This document shows, piece by piece, positions 20,175 through 29,039 of a stretch of DNA of 64,000 nt (position 1 is the stretch's first letter; each line of letters begins with the position of its first letter). The stretch is from Mesorhizobium huakuii (lineage in GTDB: Bacteria > Pseudomonadota > Alphaproteobacteria > Rhizobiales > Rhizobiaceae). The notes beneath the pieces were generated by a model. The model did no database searches, was not told where the DNA came from, and saw only the letters and a program-made list of their open reading frames with translations. Location of the stretch: the NCBI RefSeq assembly GCF_014189455.1, contig NZ_CP050296.1, positions 4,646,001 to 4,710,000 on the forward strand, read 5' to 3'. The position numbers and the translations under genes were made by a program.

Positions 20175-20263
20175 AGAATTGGACTTCGCCACCGTGCGGG
20201 TGGATGTTTGAAAATATCGCCGGTCGCCCCGTGCCGACCGTATTGTCTTGGGGAGGATAGATC

Positions 20264-22451
20264 ATGGACGCGCAGACCTTTGGCGCTTTCCTGTTGTGGC
20301 TGATCATTGCCGCGGTTGTCGTGGTGATCGCCGTCTACATCTTGCGCTGGCTTTATCGCCGCTCGACCAAGGAGACGGCGTTCGTGCGCACCGGCTTCCT
20401 GGGCGAGAAGGTGGTGGTCAATGGCGGCGCGTTCGTCATCCCGGTGCTGCACGAGATCACCCCGGTCAACATGAACGTGCTGCGCATCGAGGTGCGGCGC
20501 GAGGACGGACTGGCGCTGATCACCCGCAACCGCATGCGCGTCGACCTGATCGCCGAATTTTTTCGTGCGCGTCGGCGCCAGTCGCGAGCTGGTGGCGGCA
20601 GCCGCGCAGACGCTTGGCCGCCGCACGCTGCAGCCCGACAGCCTGCGCGAATTGCTGGAGGGCAAGTTCGCCGGCGCGCTGCGCACCGTGGCCGCCCAGA
20701 TGACGCTGGAAGAAATGCATGAATTGCGCGGCGACTATGCCGCCAGGGTGCGCAGGCTCGCCGAGGAATCGCTCGCCGCCAACGGCCTGGAACTCGAAAG
20801 CGTCGCCATCGTCGACCTCGACCAGACCAGCCTCGAATATTTCGATCCGTCAAACGCCTTCGACGCCGAAGGCCTGACGCAGCTGACGGAATCGATCGAG
20901 ACCCGGCGCCGGATGCGCAACGAGATCGAGCAGCGCACGCTGGTCGATATCCGCAACCAGAATCTGGACACCCAGCGCAAGGTGCTGGAGATCGATCGCG
21001 ACAGCGAATATGCCCGCCTCGAACAGGAGCGCGAGGTCGAGATTCGCCGTGCGGCACAGCGTTCGGAGCTCGCCATCGAGCGGGCGTTGCGCGACCAGGA
21101 GTCCGAGCAGGCACAGCTTTCGTCGCGCGAAGCGGTCGAAAAATCGCGGCTCAACCAGGAGCGCAACATCACCGAGGAGCGCATCAAGAGCGAGGAGGAC
21201 ACGCAGCGCCGCGAGATCGCGCGCCGCCGCTCGCTCGACGAGACCGAGATGAAGATGCGCGAACTGACCGAGCGCGAGCAGATCGCGCTCGAACTGTCGC
21301 TGGAGAAGGCCCGCATCGAGCGCGAAGGCGCGCAAAGCAAGCTCGAGATCGAACGCAAGAAGCTGCTTGAAGTCGCCGAACTGGAACGCCAGATCGCGCT
21401 CGCCGAAAAGGCGCTGGAGGTGACCCGGGCCGAGGCGGAGAAGCGTCGTGCCGAGATCATCGAGAACCAGGCGACCGAGACCGCGCGGATCGCGCAGGAG
21501 CGCGTCGTCGACGAGGTCCGCATCGAACGCGAGCGCCACCTCGAAGCGCTGCAGATCGCCAAGCGCCAGGCGTTCGAGGAAGCCGAGATTTCGGCCGGCG
21601 AAGAGGTCGAGCGCGCCCGCATCACCACCGAGCGCGGCATCGAGGAAGCGCGGCTGATCAAGGACCGCGACATCAGGCAGCTGGGTGTCGACCGCGACCA
21701 GAAGATCGAGATCGCCGAGATCCAGAAGGCGATCGACATCGCCAAGAAGACGCAGGAGCGTTCCTCCGCGATCGCGGCTTCCGAAGCCGTGCGGGCCAAG
21801 GCGGTCCAGGCCGAGGAGCAGGCCTTCACCGCCCGCGAGCGCGAGATCGCCGAACGTCGCAAGCTGACCGACCTGATCGGCGCGCAGCGCGAAGCCGAGC
21901 GCGAGGCGCTGCGCATCACATCCGCGGCGGACGCCGAGATGAAGGCGGCGAAGAGCCTGGCCGAGGCGCAGAAGATCGCCGCAGTCGCTTCGGCCGAGTC
22001 GGAGAAGATCCACGCCCTTGCCGCGGCCCAGCGCTACGAGGTCGACGCCGCCGGCCACCGCCAGCTCAACGAGGCCGAGAACATCCTTTCCGAAGGTGCG
22101 CGGGCCGGGCGCCTGCGCGGAAAGCTGCTCGACCACATGGAAGGGATCATCCGCGAGAGCGTCAAGCCGATGGAGAAGATCGACGGCATCAAGATCCTGC
22201 ATGTCGACGGCATCAATGGCGGCTCAGGCGGCAACCGCAACGTCACCGACGAGGTCATCGATTCCGCGCTGCGTTACCGGGTGCAGGCGCCGATGATCGA
22301 CAATCTGATGAAGGAGATCGGCATCGAGGGCGGTTCGCTCGGCCGCATGACCGACGTGCTGCGCGACGCCAAGGATATTTCCAGCCTGACCCGTGACAAG
22401 AAGGGCAAAGGCAAACCCGCCAAGGACGACGATGACGACCGCGATCACTGA
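20264..22451 (+). pseudogene. Flotillin/SPFH-family (YqiK-like) membrane protein, broken by a one-base frameshift
   Basis: The gene starts at ATG 20264 behind GGAGG. An N-terminal membrane helix (about residues 9-30) leads into an SPFH domain whose first half ends in RVDLIAEFF; the protein then switches frame at a run of six T (20558-20563). Removing one T joins it to VRVGASRELVAAAAQTLGRR and the rest, giving one protein of about 729 residues with a long charged coiled coil (EREVEIRRAAQRSEL and similar) and a conserved C-terminus, VIDSALRYRVQAPMIDNLMKEIG. As written, only a 152-residue fragment and a separate open frame from 20565 exist. It could be a real mutation or a homopolymer error. Flotillins scaffold membrane microdomains. 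Confidence 0.85.
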
Positions 22452-22524
22452 GGTGAGGGCGGTGTTTCGTTGTGCTTCGTTGGGCCGTGCGAGACGATAT
22501 CTTGCGCCTGATTGCCAAGTGGTT

Positions 22525-22665
22525 CCCCCACTCCGTCGCTGCTTCGCAGCGCCACCTCTCCCCCTCCGGAGGGAGAGGAAAGGAGCCTGCCGCGGATGGT
22601 TCGCGCCCTTCCTCTCCCCCGTCGATCGGGGGAGAGGTGTCGAGCGAAGCTCGACGGAGTGGGGG
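22525..22665. repeat. 141-bp palindromic intergenic element with nested hairpins
   Basis: The ends are exact inverted copies: CCCCCACTCCGTCG at 22525-22538 and CGACGGAGTGGGGG at 22652-22665. Inside are small hairpins CGCTGC-TTC-GCAGCG and TCGAGC-GAA-GCTCGA just inside each end, and two larger ones built on CCTCTCCCCC and GGGGGAGAGG. The whole folds into a cruciform. Elements of this kind are scattered in rhizobial intergenic DNA and are probably non-autonomous mobile repeats. It fills most of the 278-base gap between the flotillin gene and the SRPBCC gene. Confidence 0.8.
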
Positions 22666-22729
22666 TCGACCTGGCGCGGCGCGGGACAATGCATGCGCGG
22701 ACTGCAATGCCCATAGCCGGCTCGCAAGC

Positions 22730-23167
22730 ATGACCAAGGTCTATGTCTCCTCGGTCATTCCAGCGCCGGCAGCGGAGGTGTGGAAGCTGGTGCGAAACTT
22801 CAACGCATTGCCAAGCTGGGCGCCGTTCGTCGCCGAGTGCCGCATCGAGCAGAACGCCCAGGCCGACCAGATCGGCTGCATCAGGAATTTCACGCTGAAG
22901 GACGGCGGCCGCATTCGCGAAAGGCTGCTGGCGCTGTCCGACTACGACCTGTCCTGCAGCTATGCGATCCTCGAAAGCCCGATGGCGGTGGAGAACTATA
23001 TTGCCACCCTGTCGCTGACGCCGATCACCGACGGCAACCTCACCTTGGCCGAATGGCAAGCGGAGTTCGATTGCGCGCCGGATCGCGAGGCTGCTCTCAT
23101 GCATCAGATCGGCCATGGCGTGTTTCAGACCGCCTTGACCGCGCTGAAACACCGGTTCGGGCGCTGA
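22730..23167 (+). CDS. SRPBCC (START/Bet v1-like) family protein
   Basis: Small ligand-binding-fold protein of 145 residues, MTKVYVSSVIPAPAAEVWKL to the C-terminal helix VFQTALTALKHRFGR. It resembles MxaD/polyketide-cyclase-like SRPBCC proteins: a VWKLVRNFNALPSWAPFV entry and an IRNFTLKDGGRIRERLLALSD strand block. The ATG at 22730 follows a weak ribosome-binding region; the open frame continues upstream through the palindromic repeat, which I exclude. It is clearly similar to the N-terminal domain of the next gene, suggesting tandem duplication. Function is unknown. Confidence 0.8.
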   Translation: MTKVYVSSVIPAPAAEVWKLVRNFNALPSWAPFVAECRIEQNAQADQIGCIRNFTLKDGGRIRERLLALSDYDLSCSYAILESPMAVENYIATLSLTPITDGNLTLAEWQAEFDCAPDREAALMHQIGHGVFQTALTALKHRFGR

Positions 23168-23176
23168 CGCCGGCCG

Positions 23177-24703
23177 ATGGTCAAGGTTTGCCAGAGCACG
23201 ATCATCGATGCACCGGTTGACGAGGTCTGGGCGATCCTGCGCGATTTCAACGGCCATGACCGCTGGCATCCGGCGATCGCTTTCAGCGAGATCGAGGGCG
23301 GCGAACCGGTCGATGCGGTAGGCTCCGTGCGTCACTTCCGGCTGAACGATGGCGGTGAATTGCGCGAGCAGTTGCTGGCACTGTCCGACAAGGACCGGCG
23401 GCTGAGCTATTGCCTGCTCGAAGCGCCGCTGCCGCTGATGGGCTATGTCGCCTCGCTGCGGCTGAAGCCGGTGACCGACGGCAATGCCACCTTCTGGGAA
23501 TGGCGCTCCGAATTCCAGCCGCCGGCGCATCGCCGCGACGAACTGGTCAGGCTGGTCACCGAAGGAATCTACCAGGCCGGCTTCGCGGCGGTGCGCAATC
23601 TGCTGCGACGCAGGAGCGTGGGCTCGCCAGTCGAGACGAGACCGCCCCATGCGATGGTCGGCCCGACCCCGTTGGCGAGCATGCCGCGTGCCGTGTCAAT
23701 GGCCGCGCCTGGCCAGGCCGCAACGACCCGGGCGATCGTTGTCGAGCGCTATGGCGGACCGGAGGAGTTGCAGTTCAAGGAGATCGGGCTGCCGCCGCCA
23801 GCGCCGAACGAGGTGCGGATCCGCCACACGGTGATCGGCGTCAATTTTATCGACGTCTATTGCCGCACCGGGTTTTTCGACCTCCTGCAGCCGCCCGGCG
23901 TGCCGGGCATGGAGGCGGCCGGTATCATCGAGGCAGTCGGCTCGGCGGTGTCGGGCTTTTCGATTGGCGACCGTGTTGCCTATGCCTGTCCGCCGGTCGG
24001 CGCCTATAGCGAGCGGCGCAATATGGCGCCCGAGCTGCTGGTTCATCTCTCGGACGACATTGCCGATGAGATCGCCGCCGCCGGCCTGCTCAAGGGCGTC
24101 AGCGCCAGTTTCCTGCTGCATGATGTCCACGCCGTGAAGCCGGGCGATATCGTCCTCATCCATGCAGCGGCCGGCGGCATCGGCCAGTTGCTGGTGCAAT
24201 GGGCGCGTCATCTCGGGGCGACGGTGATCGCGACCGTGTCGAGCGACGACAAAGCCCGCGTCGTCGAGCGTCTCGGCGCGCACCATGTCATCGTCTATTC
24301 CCGCGAAAATTTCGCCGATGCCGTCATGCGGCTGACCGGGGGCAGGGGCGCCGACGTCGCCTATGACGCAGTCGGCAACGACACATTCGCCGGCTCGCTC
24401 GCCGCCCTTGCCGTGCGTGGCCATCTCGTCAGCTTCGGTCAGGCTTCAGGACCGATCGGCAATTGGGATATCGGCCGCTTCGCGTCGAAGTCGCTGACCA
24501 TTTCGCGGCCCAACTATGGCCACTACACCGACACGCCGGAAAAACTCGCGCCGCACGTCGCCAGGTTCTTCCAGGCGCTGCGGCAAGGTGTGGTCCGCGT
24601 AGAGGCGCCGACGCGTTACACCCTCGCCAACGCCGCCGACGCGCACCGCGATCTGGAATCCCGCCGCACGACCGGAGCGCTGGTCCTGCTGCCGAAGCCG
24701 TAA
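23177..24703 (+). CDS. SRPBCC domain fused to a zinc-independent quinone oxidoreductase
   Basis: A 508-residue fusion. Residues 1-145 are an SRPBCC domain closely similar in layout to the preceding protein (LRDFNGHDRWHPAI, VRHFRLNDGGELREQLLALS). A 38-residue Pro/Ala-rich linker follows, then residues 184-508 form a complete quinone oxidoreductase of the medium-chain dehydrogenase superfamily: VRIRHTVIGVNFIDVYCRTG, NADP-binding IHAAAGGIGQLLVQWA, TGGRGADVAYDAVG. No structural zinc cysteine cluster is visible, consistent with the QOR branch. There is no frameshift at the join, so the fusion is probably real. It may bring a bound substrate to the reductase. Confidence 0.85.
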   Translation: MVKVCQSTIIDAPVDEVWAILRDFNGHDRWHPAIAFSEIEGGEPVDAVGSVRHFRLNDGGELREQLLALSDKDRRLSYCLLEAPLPLMGYVASLRLKPVTDGNATFWEWRSEFQPPAHRRDELVRLVTEGIYQAGFAAVRNLLRRRSVGSPVETRPPHAMVGPTPLASMPRAVSMAAPGQAATTRAIVVERYGGPEELQFKEIGLPPPAPNEVRIRHTVIGVNFIDVYCRTGFFDLLQPPGVPGMEAAGIIEAVGSAVSGFSIGDRVAYACPPVGAYSERRNMAPELLVHLSDDIADEIAAAGLLKGVSASFLLHDVHAVKPGDIVLIHAAAGGIGQLLVQWARHLGATVIATVSSDDKARVVERLGAHHVIVYSRENFADAVMRLTGGRGADVAYDAVGNDTFAGSLAALAVRGHLVSFGQASGPIGNWDIGRFASKSLTISRPNYGHYTDTPEKLAPHVARFFQALRQGVVRVEAPTRYTLANAADAHRDLESRRTTGALVLLPKP

Positions 24704-24788
24704 CCGAGGCTCCAAGTCCGAGTTTTCGTTTTAAGGCTTGTTGAGATTCAGGATTCCAGTTTTGGCTTGGTTGTGATTCAAGCTTTGG

Positions 24789-25136
24789 ATGGACCGATTC
24801 GTGCTGACGGACGCCCAATGGGCGAAGATGGAACCGCATTGTCTGGGTAAACCAACCGACCCCGGACGAAGTGGGGGTGACAATCGCCGCTTCATTGAAG
24901 CCTTGCTTTGGATCGTGCGGACCGGAAGCCCATGGCGAGATCTTCCCGCCTTCTTCGGGAGCTGGAACACCGTTTTCAAGCGCTACCGCGATTGGGTCAA
25001 AGCCGATGTTTTTATAAAGCTTTTCGAGGCCTGCTCGGATGAACCGGACATGGAATACGCCATGGTCGATGCCACCATCGTCAAGGTCCACCGCCATGGA
25101 CAGGGCGCAAAAGGGGGACTCAAAGCCAGGCCATAG
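24789..25136 (+). CDS. IS5-family transposase, N-terminal frame (orfA)
   Basis: First 115 residues of the transposase: MDRFVLTDAQWAKMEPHCLG, RRFIEALLWIVRTGSPWRDLP and the first catalytic aspartate region YAMVDATIVKVHRHGQGAKG. The frame ends in GLKARP and a TAG. A slippery run GCAAAAGGGGGA at about 25108-25119 lies shortly before the stop; a -1 slip there gives the standard IS427 continuation GTQSQAIGRSKGG. This domain alone (DUF4096-type) is not a full transposase. Confidence 0.88.
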   Translation: MDRFVLTDAQWAKMEPHCLGKPTDPGRSGGDNRRFIEALLWIVRTGSPWRDLPAFFGSWNTVFKRYRDWVKADVFIKLFEACSDEPDMEYAMVDATIVKVHRHGQGAKGGLKARP

Positions 25137-25153
25137 GCCGCTCCAAGGGCGGC

Positions 25154-25540
25154 ATGACCACCAAAATCCTGGCGCTCACCGATGCACTTGGAAATCTGGT
25201 GCGCTTTGTCCTTTTGCCCGGCCAGCGGTTCGACACGGTGGGCGTTGCACCGCTCATTGATGGTGTCTGCTTCGGCGGCTTGATCGCCGACAAAGCCTTC
25301 GACAGCAACACCATCATTGCCGATCTGAACGAGCGCGGCGCCAAGATCGTTATTTCACAGCACTCCCGTCGCGCTTCTCCCCTGCCGCTCGACAAGGAAC
25401 TCTACAAATGGCGCCACCTAATCGAGAACTTCTTCTGCAAACTCAAGGAGTTCAAGCGCATCGCCATGCGTGCCGACAAAACCGACCATAGCTTTGCAGC
25501 CTTCATCAATCTCGCGGCTGCCGTCATTAACTCACGATGA
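25154..25540 (+). CDS. IS5-family transposase, C-terminal frame (orfB)
   Basis: C-terminal DDE part of the transposase, expressed by -1 frameshifting from orfA; the frame is open upstream of its first ATG, through SQAIGRSKGG. It carries the second catalytic aspartate in LIADKAFDSNTI and the glutamate region WRHLIENFFCKLKEFKRIAM, followed by DHSFAAFINLAA. The stop lies in the right inverted repeat. All three acidic catalytic positions appear intact, so the element may be active. Confidence 0.88.
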   Translation: MTTKILALTDALGNLVRFVLLPGQRFDTVGVAPLIDGVCFGGLIADKAFDSNTIIADLNERGAKIVISQHSRRASPLPLDKELYKWRHLIENFFCKLKEFKRIAMRADKTDHSFAAFINLAAAVINSR

Positions 25541-25572
25541 ATCTCAACAAGCCTTAGAGCGTCAATAAATAA

Positions 25573-25586
25573 TTTGACGCGCGCAA
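25573..25586. promoter_or_regulatory. Candidate LacI operator upstream of the LacI-family gene
   Basis: TTTGACGCGCGCAA sits 136 bases ahead of the LacI start codon, just right of the insertion sequence. The core TTGACGCGCG recurs at 28961-28970 ahead of the Gfo/Idh/MocA gene. CG-centred quasi-palindromes of this type are typical LacI-family operators, so autoregulation plus control of the adjacent operon is inferred. Confidence 0.5.
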
Positions 25587-25721
25587 CTCTTTTGCGTTGT
25601 AGTGGAAACGCGAAAATTTGACTGAACAAATTCAGTCAAGCAATGCTGCCTCACGGCAACGGCGGCAGGACTGATTCTGGCCGGACCGGGAAGGTCGGCG
25701 GGCGCGGGCAAAGGAATATCG

Positions 25722-26756
25722 ATGGCGGAGAAGACCCACCGCACGATGGATGATTTCGCCAGGGCGTCCGGCGTGTCGCGGCCGACCCTGTCGAAGTATT
25801 TCGACGATCCTGCCAGCGTGAAGCCGGCGACGCGGGCGCGCATCGAGGCGGCGCTGCGCTCCTCGGACTATCAGCCCAACGTTTTCGCGCGCAATCTCAA
25901 CCGCAAGCGCACCCGCAATGTCGGCATCGTCGTGCCGACGATTACCGATCCGTTCTATGCCGAAATGGTCAGCCGCATCGAACTGCGCTGCCGCGATGAG
26001 GGTTTCTGGCCGATCGTCATCTCTTCGCACGGTTCGCCGAAACTGGAGGCGGAATCGGTCAAGACGCTGTTGTCGCTGAAGGTCGCCGGCGCCATCGTCG
26101 CTCCGCTCGGGTTGGTCTCCGAACCCGGCGTCTTCGAGCGGATGAGCGAGGACATTCCGATCGTCTATTTCGACACTTACATCGAAGGTGACACGCCTTT
26201 CGTCGGCAACGACAACCACCAGAGTACGTCGACCATCGTCGACTATCTCTGCCGGTCCGGCGAACCGCCGGTCTATGTCGACATTCCGCATGTGAACCAC
26301 AATTCGGGCGAACGCCTGCAGAGCTATATCGAGACGATGCGAGCCGCCGGCCTGGAACCCGTCGTCCTTGAGGCGGCGGGCGGCTACAACTGGGATTTCG
26401 AGCGCATCGGCCATGAGTGGATGGAGCGGACGCTCGAGAAAGGCGGCCTGCCGGCGCGCACGCTGCTGTGCGCCAACGACCGTCTCGCCTTCGGCGTCAT
26501 GGCGGCGGCTTTTTCGCGCGGGCTGAAGATCGGCCGCCGGCCCGATTGCGACTTCCGCGTCGCCGCCCATGACGATCATCCGCTGAGCCGCTACACCTGT
26601 CCGGCGCTGACCACCATGGCGCAGGATTTCGCCGCCATGGCCGGCCGCAGCGTCGAGATGCTGCTGGCCTTGCTGGATGAGACCGACCCGCCCGGCCAGG
26701 GTCTGGCACGCAACGTCAAGCTCGGCGCGGCGCTGGTGATGCGTCAATCAGCCTGA
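25722..26756 (+). CDS. LacI-family transcriptional regulator
   Basis: DNA-binding regulator of 344 residues. The N-terminal helix-turn-helix is TMDDFARASGVSRPTLSKYF (residues 9-28) with the hinge RNLNRKRTRNVGIVVPTITD; the rest is the periplasmic-binding-protein-like sensor (VAGAIVAPLG, RTLLCANDRLAFGVM). A ribosome-binding site AAAGGAAT precedes the ATG. It converges with the esterase gene, overlapping by 13 bases at the 3' ends. Shared operators suggest control of the dehydrogenase-esterase operon and perhaps of a now truncated gene at 29040. The effector is probably a sugar or sugar acid. Confidence 0.9.
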   Translation: MAEKTHRTMDDFARASGVSRPTLSKYFDDPASVKPATRARIEAALRSSDYQPNVFARNLNRKRTRNVGIVVPTITDPFYAEMVSRIELRCRDEGFWPIVISSHGSPKLEAESVKTLLSLKVAGAIVAPLGLVSEPGVFERMSEDIPIVYFDTYIEGDTPFVGNDNHQSTSTIVDYLCRSGEPPVYVDIPHVNHNSGERLQSYIETMRAAGLEPVVLEAAGGYNWDFERIGHEWMERTLEKGGLPARTLLCANDRLAFGVMAAAFSRGLKIGRRPDCDFRVAAHDDHPLSRYTCPALTTMAQDFAAMAGRSVEMLLALLDETDPPGQGLARNVKLGAALVMRQSA

Positions 26757-27709
26757 GTGCGTGTTTGCAATTGCAGCCAGGCCGCCGCCTCGCTCACCGC
26801 TTGCCGCGCCGCCAGAATGTGGCGGCCCATCGAGACGAAGCCGTGGATCTGTCCCGGCCAGTGCCGCAGGACCAGCGGTACGCCCTCGGCCCGCAGCCGC
26901 TCGGCATAGGCCGTGCCTTCGTCGGCAAGGATGTCATGGCCGGCGATCACGACAAACGCCGGTGCGGCGCCGGCAAGGCTCGAGGCCAGCAGCGGCGAGA
27001 CGCGCCAGTCGGTGATGTCGTCCGGCGTTCGCACATAGTGGTCGCGGAACCAGGCCATGGTGGCGGCGGTGAGCCCGAAGCCGTCGCCGAAGCGCCGGTA
27101 GCTGTCGGCTGTCTGGCGTGCATCGGTGTTGGGATAGATCAGGATCTGGGCGGCAAGCGGCGGCGCCAGCCCGTCGCGGGCGAGCAACGCCAGCACCGCG
27201 GCAAGGTTGCCGCCGGCGCTGTCACCGGCAAGGCTGATGCGGGCGGGGTCGATGCCCAGTTCTCCGGCGTTTTCCGCCATGAAGCGGAGCGCCGCCGCGC
27301 AATCCTCGAGCCCTGCCGGAAACCTGTGCTCCGGCGCCAGCCGGTAATCGGGGCAGACGACGACGGCGTTGCCCAGATTGGCGAGCCATCGGCAGATCTC
27401 GTCATGCGAATCGAGATTGCCGATGACCCAGCCGCCGCCATGCAGATAGAGCACGGCGCGCGCCCCGGTTCGCGGTGCGCCGATGCCGCGATGGATGCGG
27501 AACGTGACCGGGCCGTTCGGCCCGTCGATCTCTTGTTGCGAGGTCGCCGCAACCGGCTCGTGCTCGCCCTGCTGTGTCGGGAAGGAAGCGTTGTAGGCGG
27601 CCCGCGCCGCCGCCACGCTGCCGTTCTCGAATGGCTCGCCACCGGCCGCACGGCCGATTTCGAGGGCGCGCAAGGCATCCGGATCGAGCGTCATCCCCAC
27701 CTCCGTCAT
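26744..27709 (-). CDS. Alpha/beta hydrolase, GDXG esterase/lipase (HSL) family
   Basis: Carboxylesterase-type enzyme of the hormone-sensitive lipase family. The oxyanion motif is YLHGGGWVIG, the nucleophile motif GDSAGGNLA, the acid lies in AGHDILADEG and the histidine in GQIHGFVSMG. The 321-residue length is normal. It follows the Gfo/Idh/MocA gene after 8 bases and is therefore the second gene of that operon. It could remove acyl groups from an esterified sugar or open a lactone before oxidation; the substrate is not readable. Confidence 0.88.
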   Translation of the reverse strand: MTEVGMTLDPDALRALEIGRAAGGEPFENGSVAAARAAYNASFPTQQGEHEPVAATSQQEIDGPNGPVTFRIHRGIGAPRTGARAVLYLHGGGWVIGNLDSHDEICRWLANLGNAVVVCPDYRLAPEHRFPAGLEDCAAALRFMAENAGELGIDPARISLAGDSAGGNLAAVLALLARDGLAPPLAAQILIYPNTDARQTADSYRRFGDGFGLTAATMAWFRDHYVRTPDDITDWRVSPLLASSLAGAAPAFVVIAGHDILADEGTAYAERLRAEGVPLVLRHWPGQIHGFVSMGRHILAARQAVSEAAAWLQLQTRTQAD

Positions 27710-27717
27710 GCCCGTGC

Positions 27718-28866
27718 CTAGGCGAGCAGGCTGCTTGCCTCGTCCTCGGTCAGCAGCGCCGGCTGGACGACATCGCCAGCAATGGCGACCGAGCTTTTGG
27801 TTTCGCCCGAATGCAGGATCGCTTCCATGATTTCCAGCACATGCAGCGCCAGATTGCCGGATGCGCGGGGCGTTGCCCCTGTCTGGAGCGAGCGCACCAG
27901 ATCGGCGACGCCGAGCATACGATAGTTGGCGCGATCAGGCGCTGCGTATGGCCAGTTACGGGCGCCGTAGAGCTCGCCTTCGCTGGCAAAATCCTTCCAC
28001 TCGGCGCCGCGTTCGGACAGCGAAACGGTGCCGCCGAACGTGTCGGGATCGGGCAGGCGCAGCGAGCCTTCCGTGCCATGCAGTTCGATCGGATGGTTGG
28101 AGTGCTTGAAGACGTCCCATGACGCGCCGAAGGTGACGGTGGCGCCCGAGCGGAATTCGAGCAGCGACAGCACGTTGGTCGGCGTGCCGACCTCGAAGCT
28201 GGTGTTTTTGAACGGTCCTTCGGCGGTGATCAAGCGTTCCTCCTGGCCGCGCGTCGCCATCGCCATGACGCGCGCGACAGGACCGAGCAGATTGACCAGC
28301 ATGGTCAGGTAGTAGGGGCCCATGTCGAACACCGGGCCGCCGCCCGGCTGGTAGTAGAATTGCGGGTTCGGGTGCCAGTGCTCCATGCCGCGCCCCATCA
28401 TGAAGGCGGTGCCGGTGACCGGGCGGCCGATGGCGCCCTCATCCATCAGGCGGCGCGCCCGGCGCCCGGCGGCACCGAGGAACGTATCAGGCGCCGAGCC
28501 GAGCAGCACGCCGCGCTTGGCCGCCTCTGCCACCAGCCGACGCCCGTCGCTGGCCGACGTCGCCAGAGGCTTTTCGGTGAAGACATGTTTTCCCGCCGAA
28601 AGCGCTGAGAACGAAATGTCGAAATGTGCGGCAGGAATGGTCAGGTTGAGGACGAGATCAATCTCGGGGTCGGCGAGCAGCGCATCGACGCCCAGTGCCT
28701 TGATGCCATATTCCTTGGCTCGCAACGCTGCCATGTCGGTCGAGATATCGGCGCAGGCGCGCAGCTCGATGCCGCCGAAAAGCGCGGCATTGCGCAGGTA
28801 GGTCATCGAGATGTTGCCGCATCCGATGACGCCGATTCCGAGCTTCGTCTTTGATTTTGCCTGCAT
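27718..28866 (-). CDS. Gfo/Idh/MocA-family oxidoreductase
   Basis: NAD(P)-dependent dehydrogenase for a sugar, sugar acid or polyol. The Rossmann motif is IGVIGCGNIS near residue 11, the catalytic lysine lies in VFTEKPLATS, and the C-terminal domain includes GGPVFDMGPYYLTMLVNLLG with the conserved aspartate. The 382 residues are typical. GGGAGGTAAGG stands ahead of the ATG. An operator-like site at 28960-28973 lies about 95 bases upstream, shared with the LacI gene. Confidence 0.88.
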   Translation of the reverse strand: MQAKSKTKLGIGVIGCGNISMTYLRNAALFGGIELRACADISTDMAALRAKEYGIKALGVDALLADPEIDLVLNLTIPAAHFDISFSALSAGKHVFTEKPLATSASDGRRLVAEAAKRGVLLGSAPDTFLGAAGRRARRLMDEGAIGRPVTGTAFMMGRGMEHWHPNPQFYYQPGGGPVFDMGPYYLTMLVNLLGPVARVMAMATRGQEERLITAEGPFKNTSFEVGTPTNVLSLLEFRSGATVTFGASWDVFKHSNHPIELHGTEGSLRLPDPDTFGGTVSLSERGAEWKDFASEGELYGARNWPYAAPDRANYRMLGVADLVRSLQTGATPRASGNLALHVLEIMEAILHSGETKSSVAIAGDVVQPALLTEDEASSLLA

Positions 28867-28959
28867 TTTTGGCCTTACCTCCCAACTTCGTCATGCTCTG
28901 CCGGATCCGTTGCTCCGGCAACGGATCATCTTCGAAAAGCGCTATACAACATTTTAAAT

Positions 28960-28973
28960 ATTGACGCGCGTAA
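28960..28973. promoter_or_regulatory. Candidate LacI operator in the divergent gap
   Basis: ATTGACGCGCGTAA shares its TTGACGCGCG core with the site at 25573-25586. It lies in a 173-base AT-rich gap between the Gfo/Idh/MocA start and a truncated gene start at 29040, and is placed to control both directions. Confidence 0.5.
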
Positions 28974-29039
28974 AATTTTTATAGAACATGCGAAAATGCT
29001 GGCGCGATATTGGGAGGCTGCCGGCCTTGGGAGGAGAAG

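Larger units (their letters stand above)
24732..25556 (+). mobile_element. IS5-family insertion sequence (IS427-like), complete
   Basis: About 825 bases bounded by 19-base perfect inverted repeats: TAAGGCTTGTTGAGATTCA at 24732-24750 and TGAATCTCAACAAGCCTTA at 25538-25556. The terminal TA on each side may be a two-base target duplication, which is typical of this group. Inside are two overlapping transposase frames joined by a probable -1 frameshift. It sits between the quinone oxidoreductase gene and the LacI gene and interrupts no recognisable gene. Confidence 0.9.

Noticed and set aside
20003..20686. 227-codon open frame on the minus strand
   Set aside because: Opposite the Tm-1-like domain and the flotillin start; no ribosome-binding site or family motif.
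22525..22665. Array of hairpins as a CRISPR-like repeat
   Set aside because: There is one symmetric palindrome, with no regularly spaced direct repeats or spacers.
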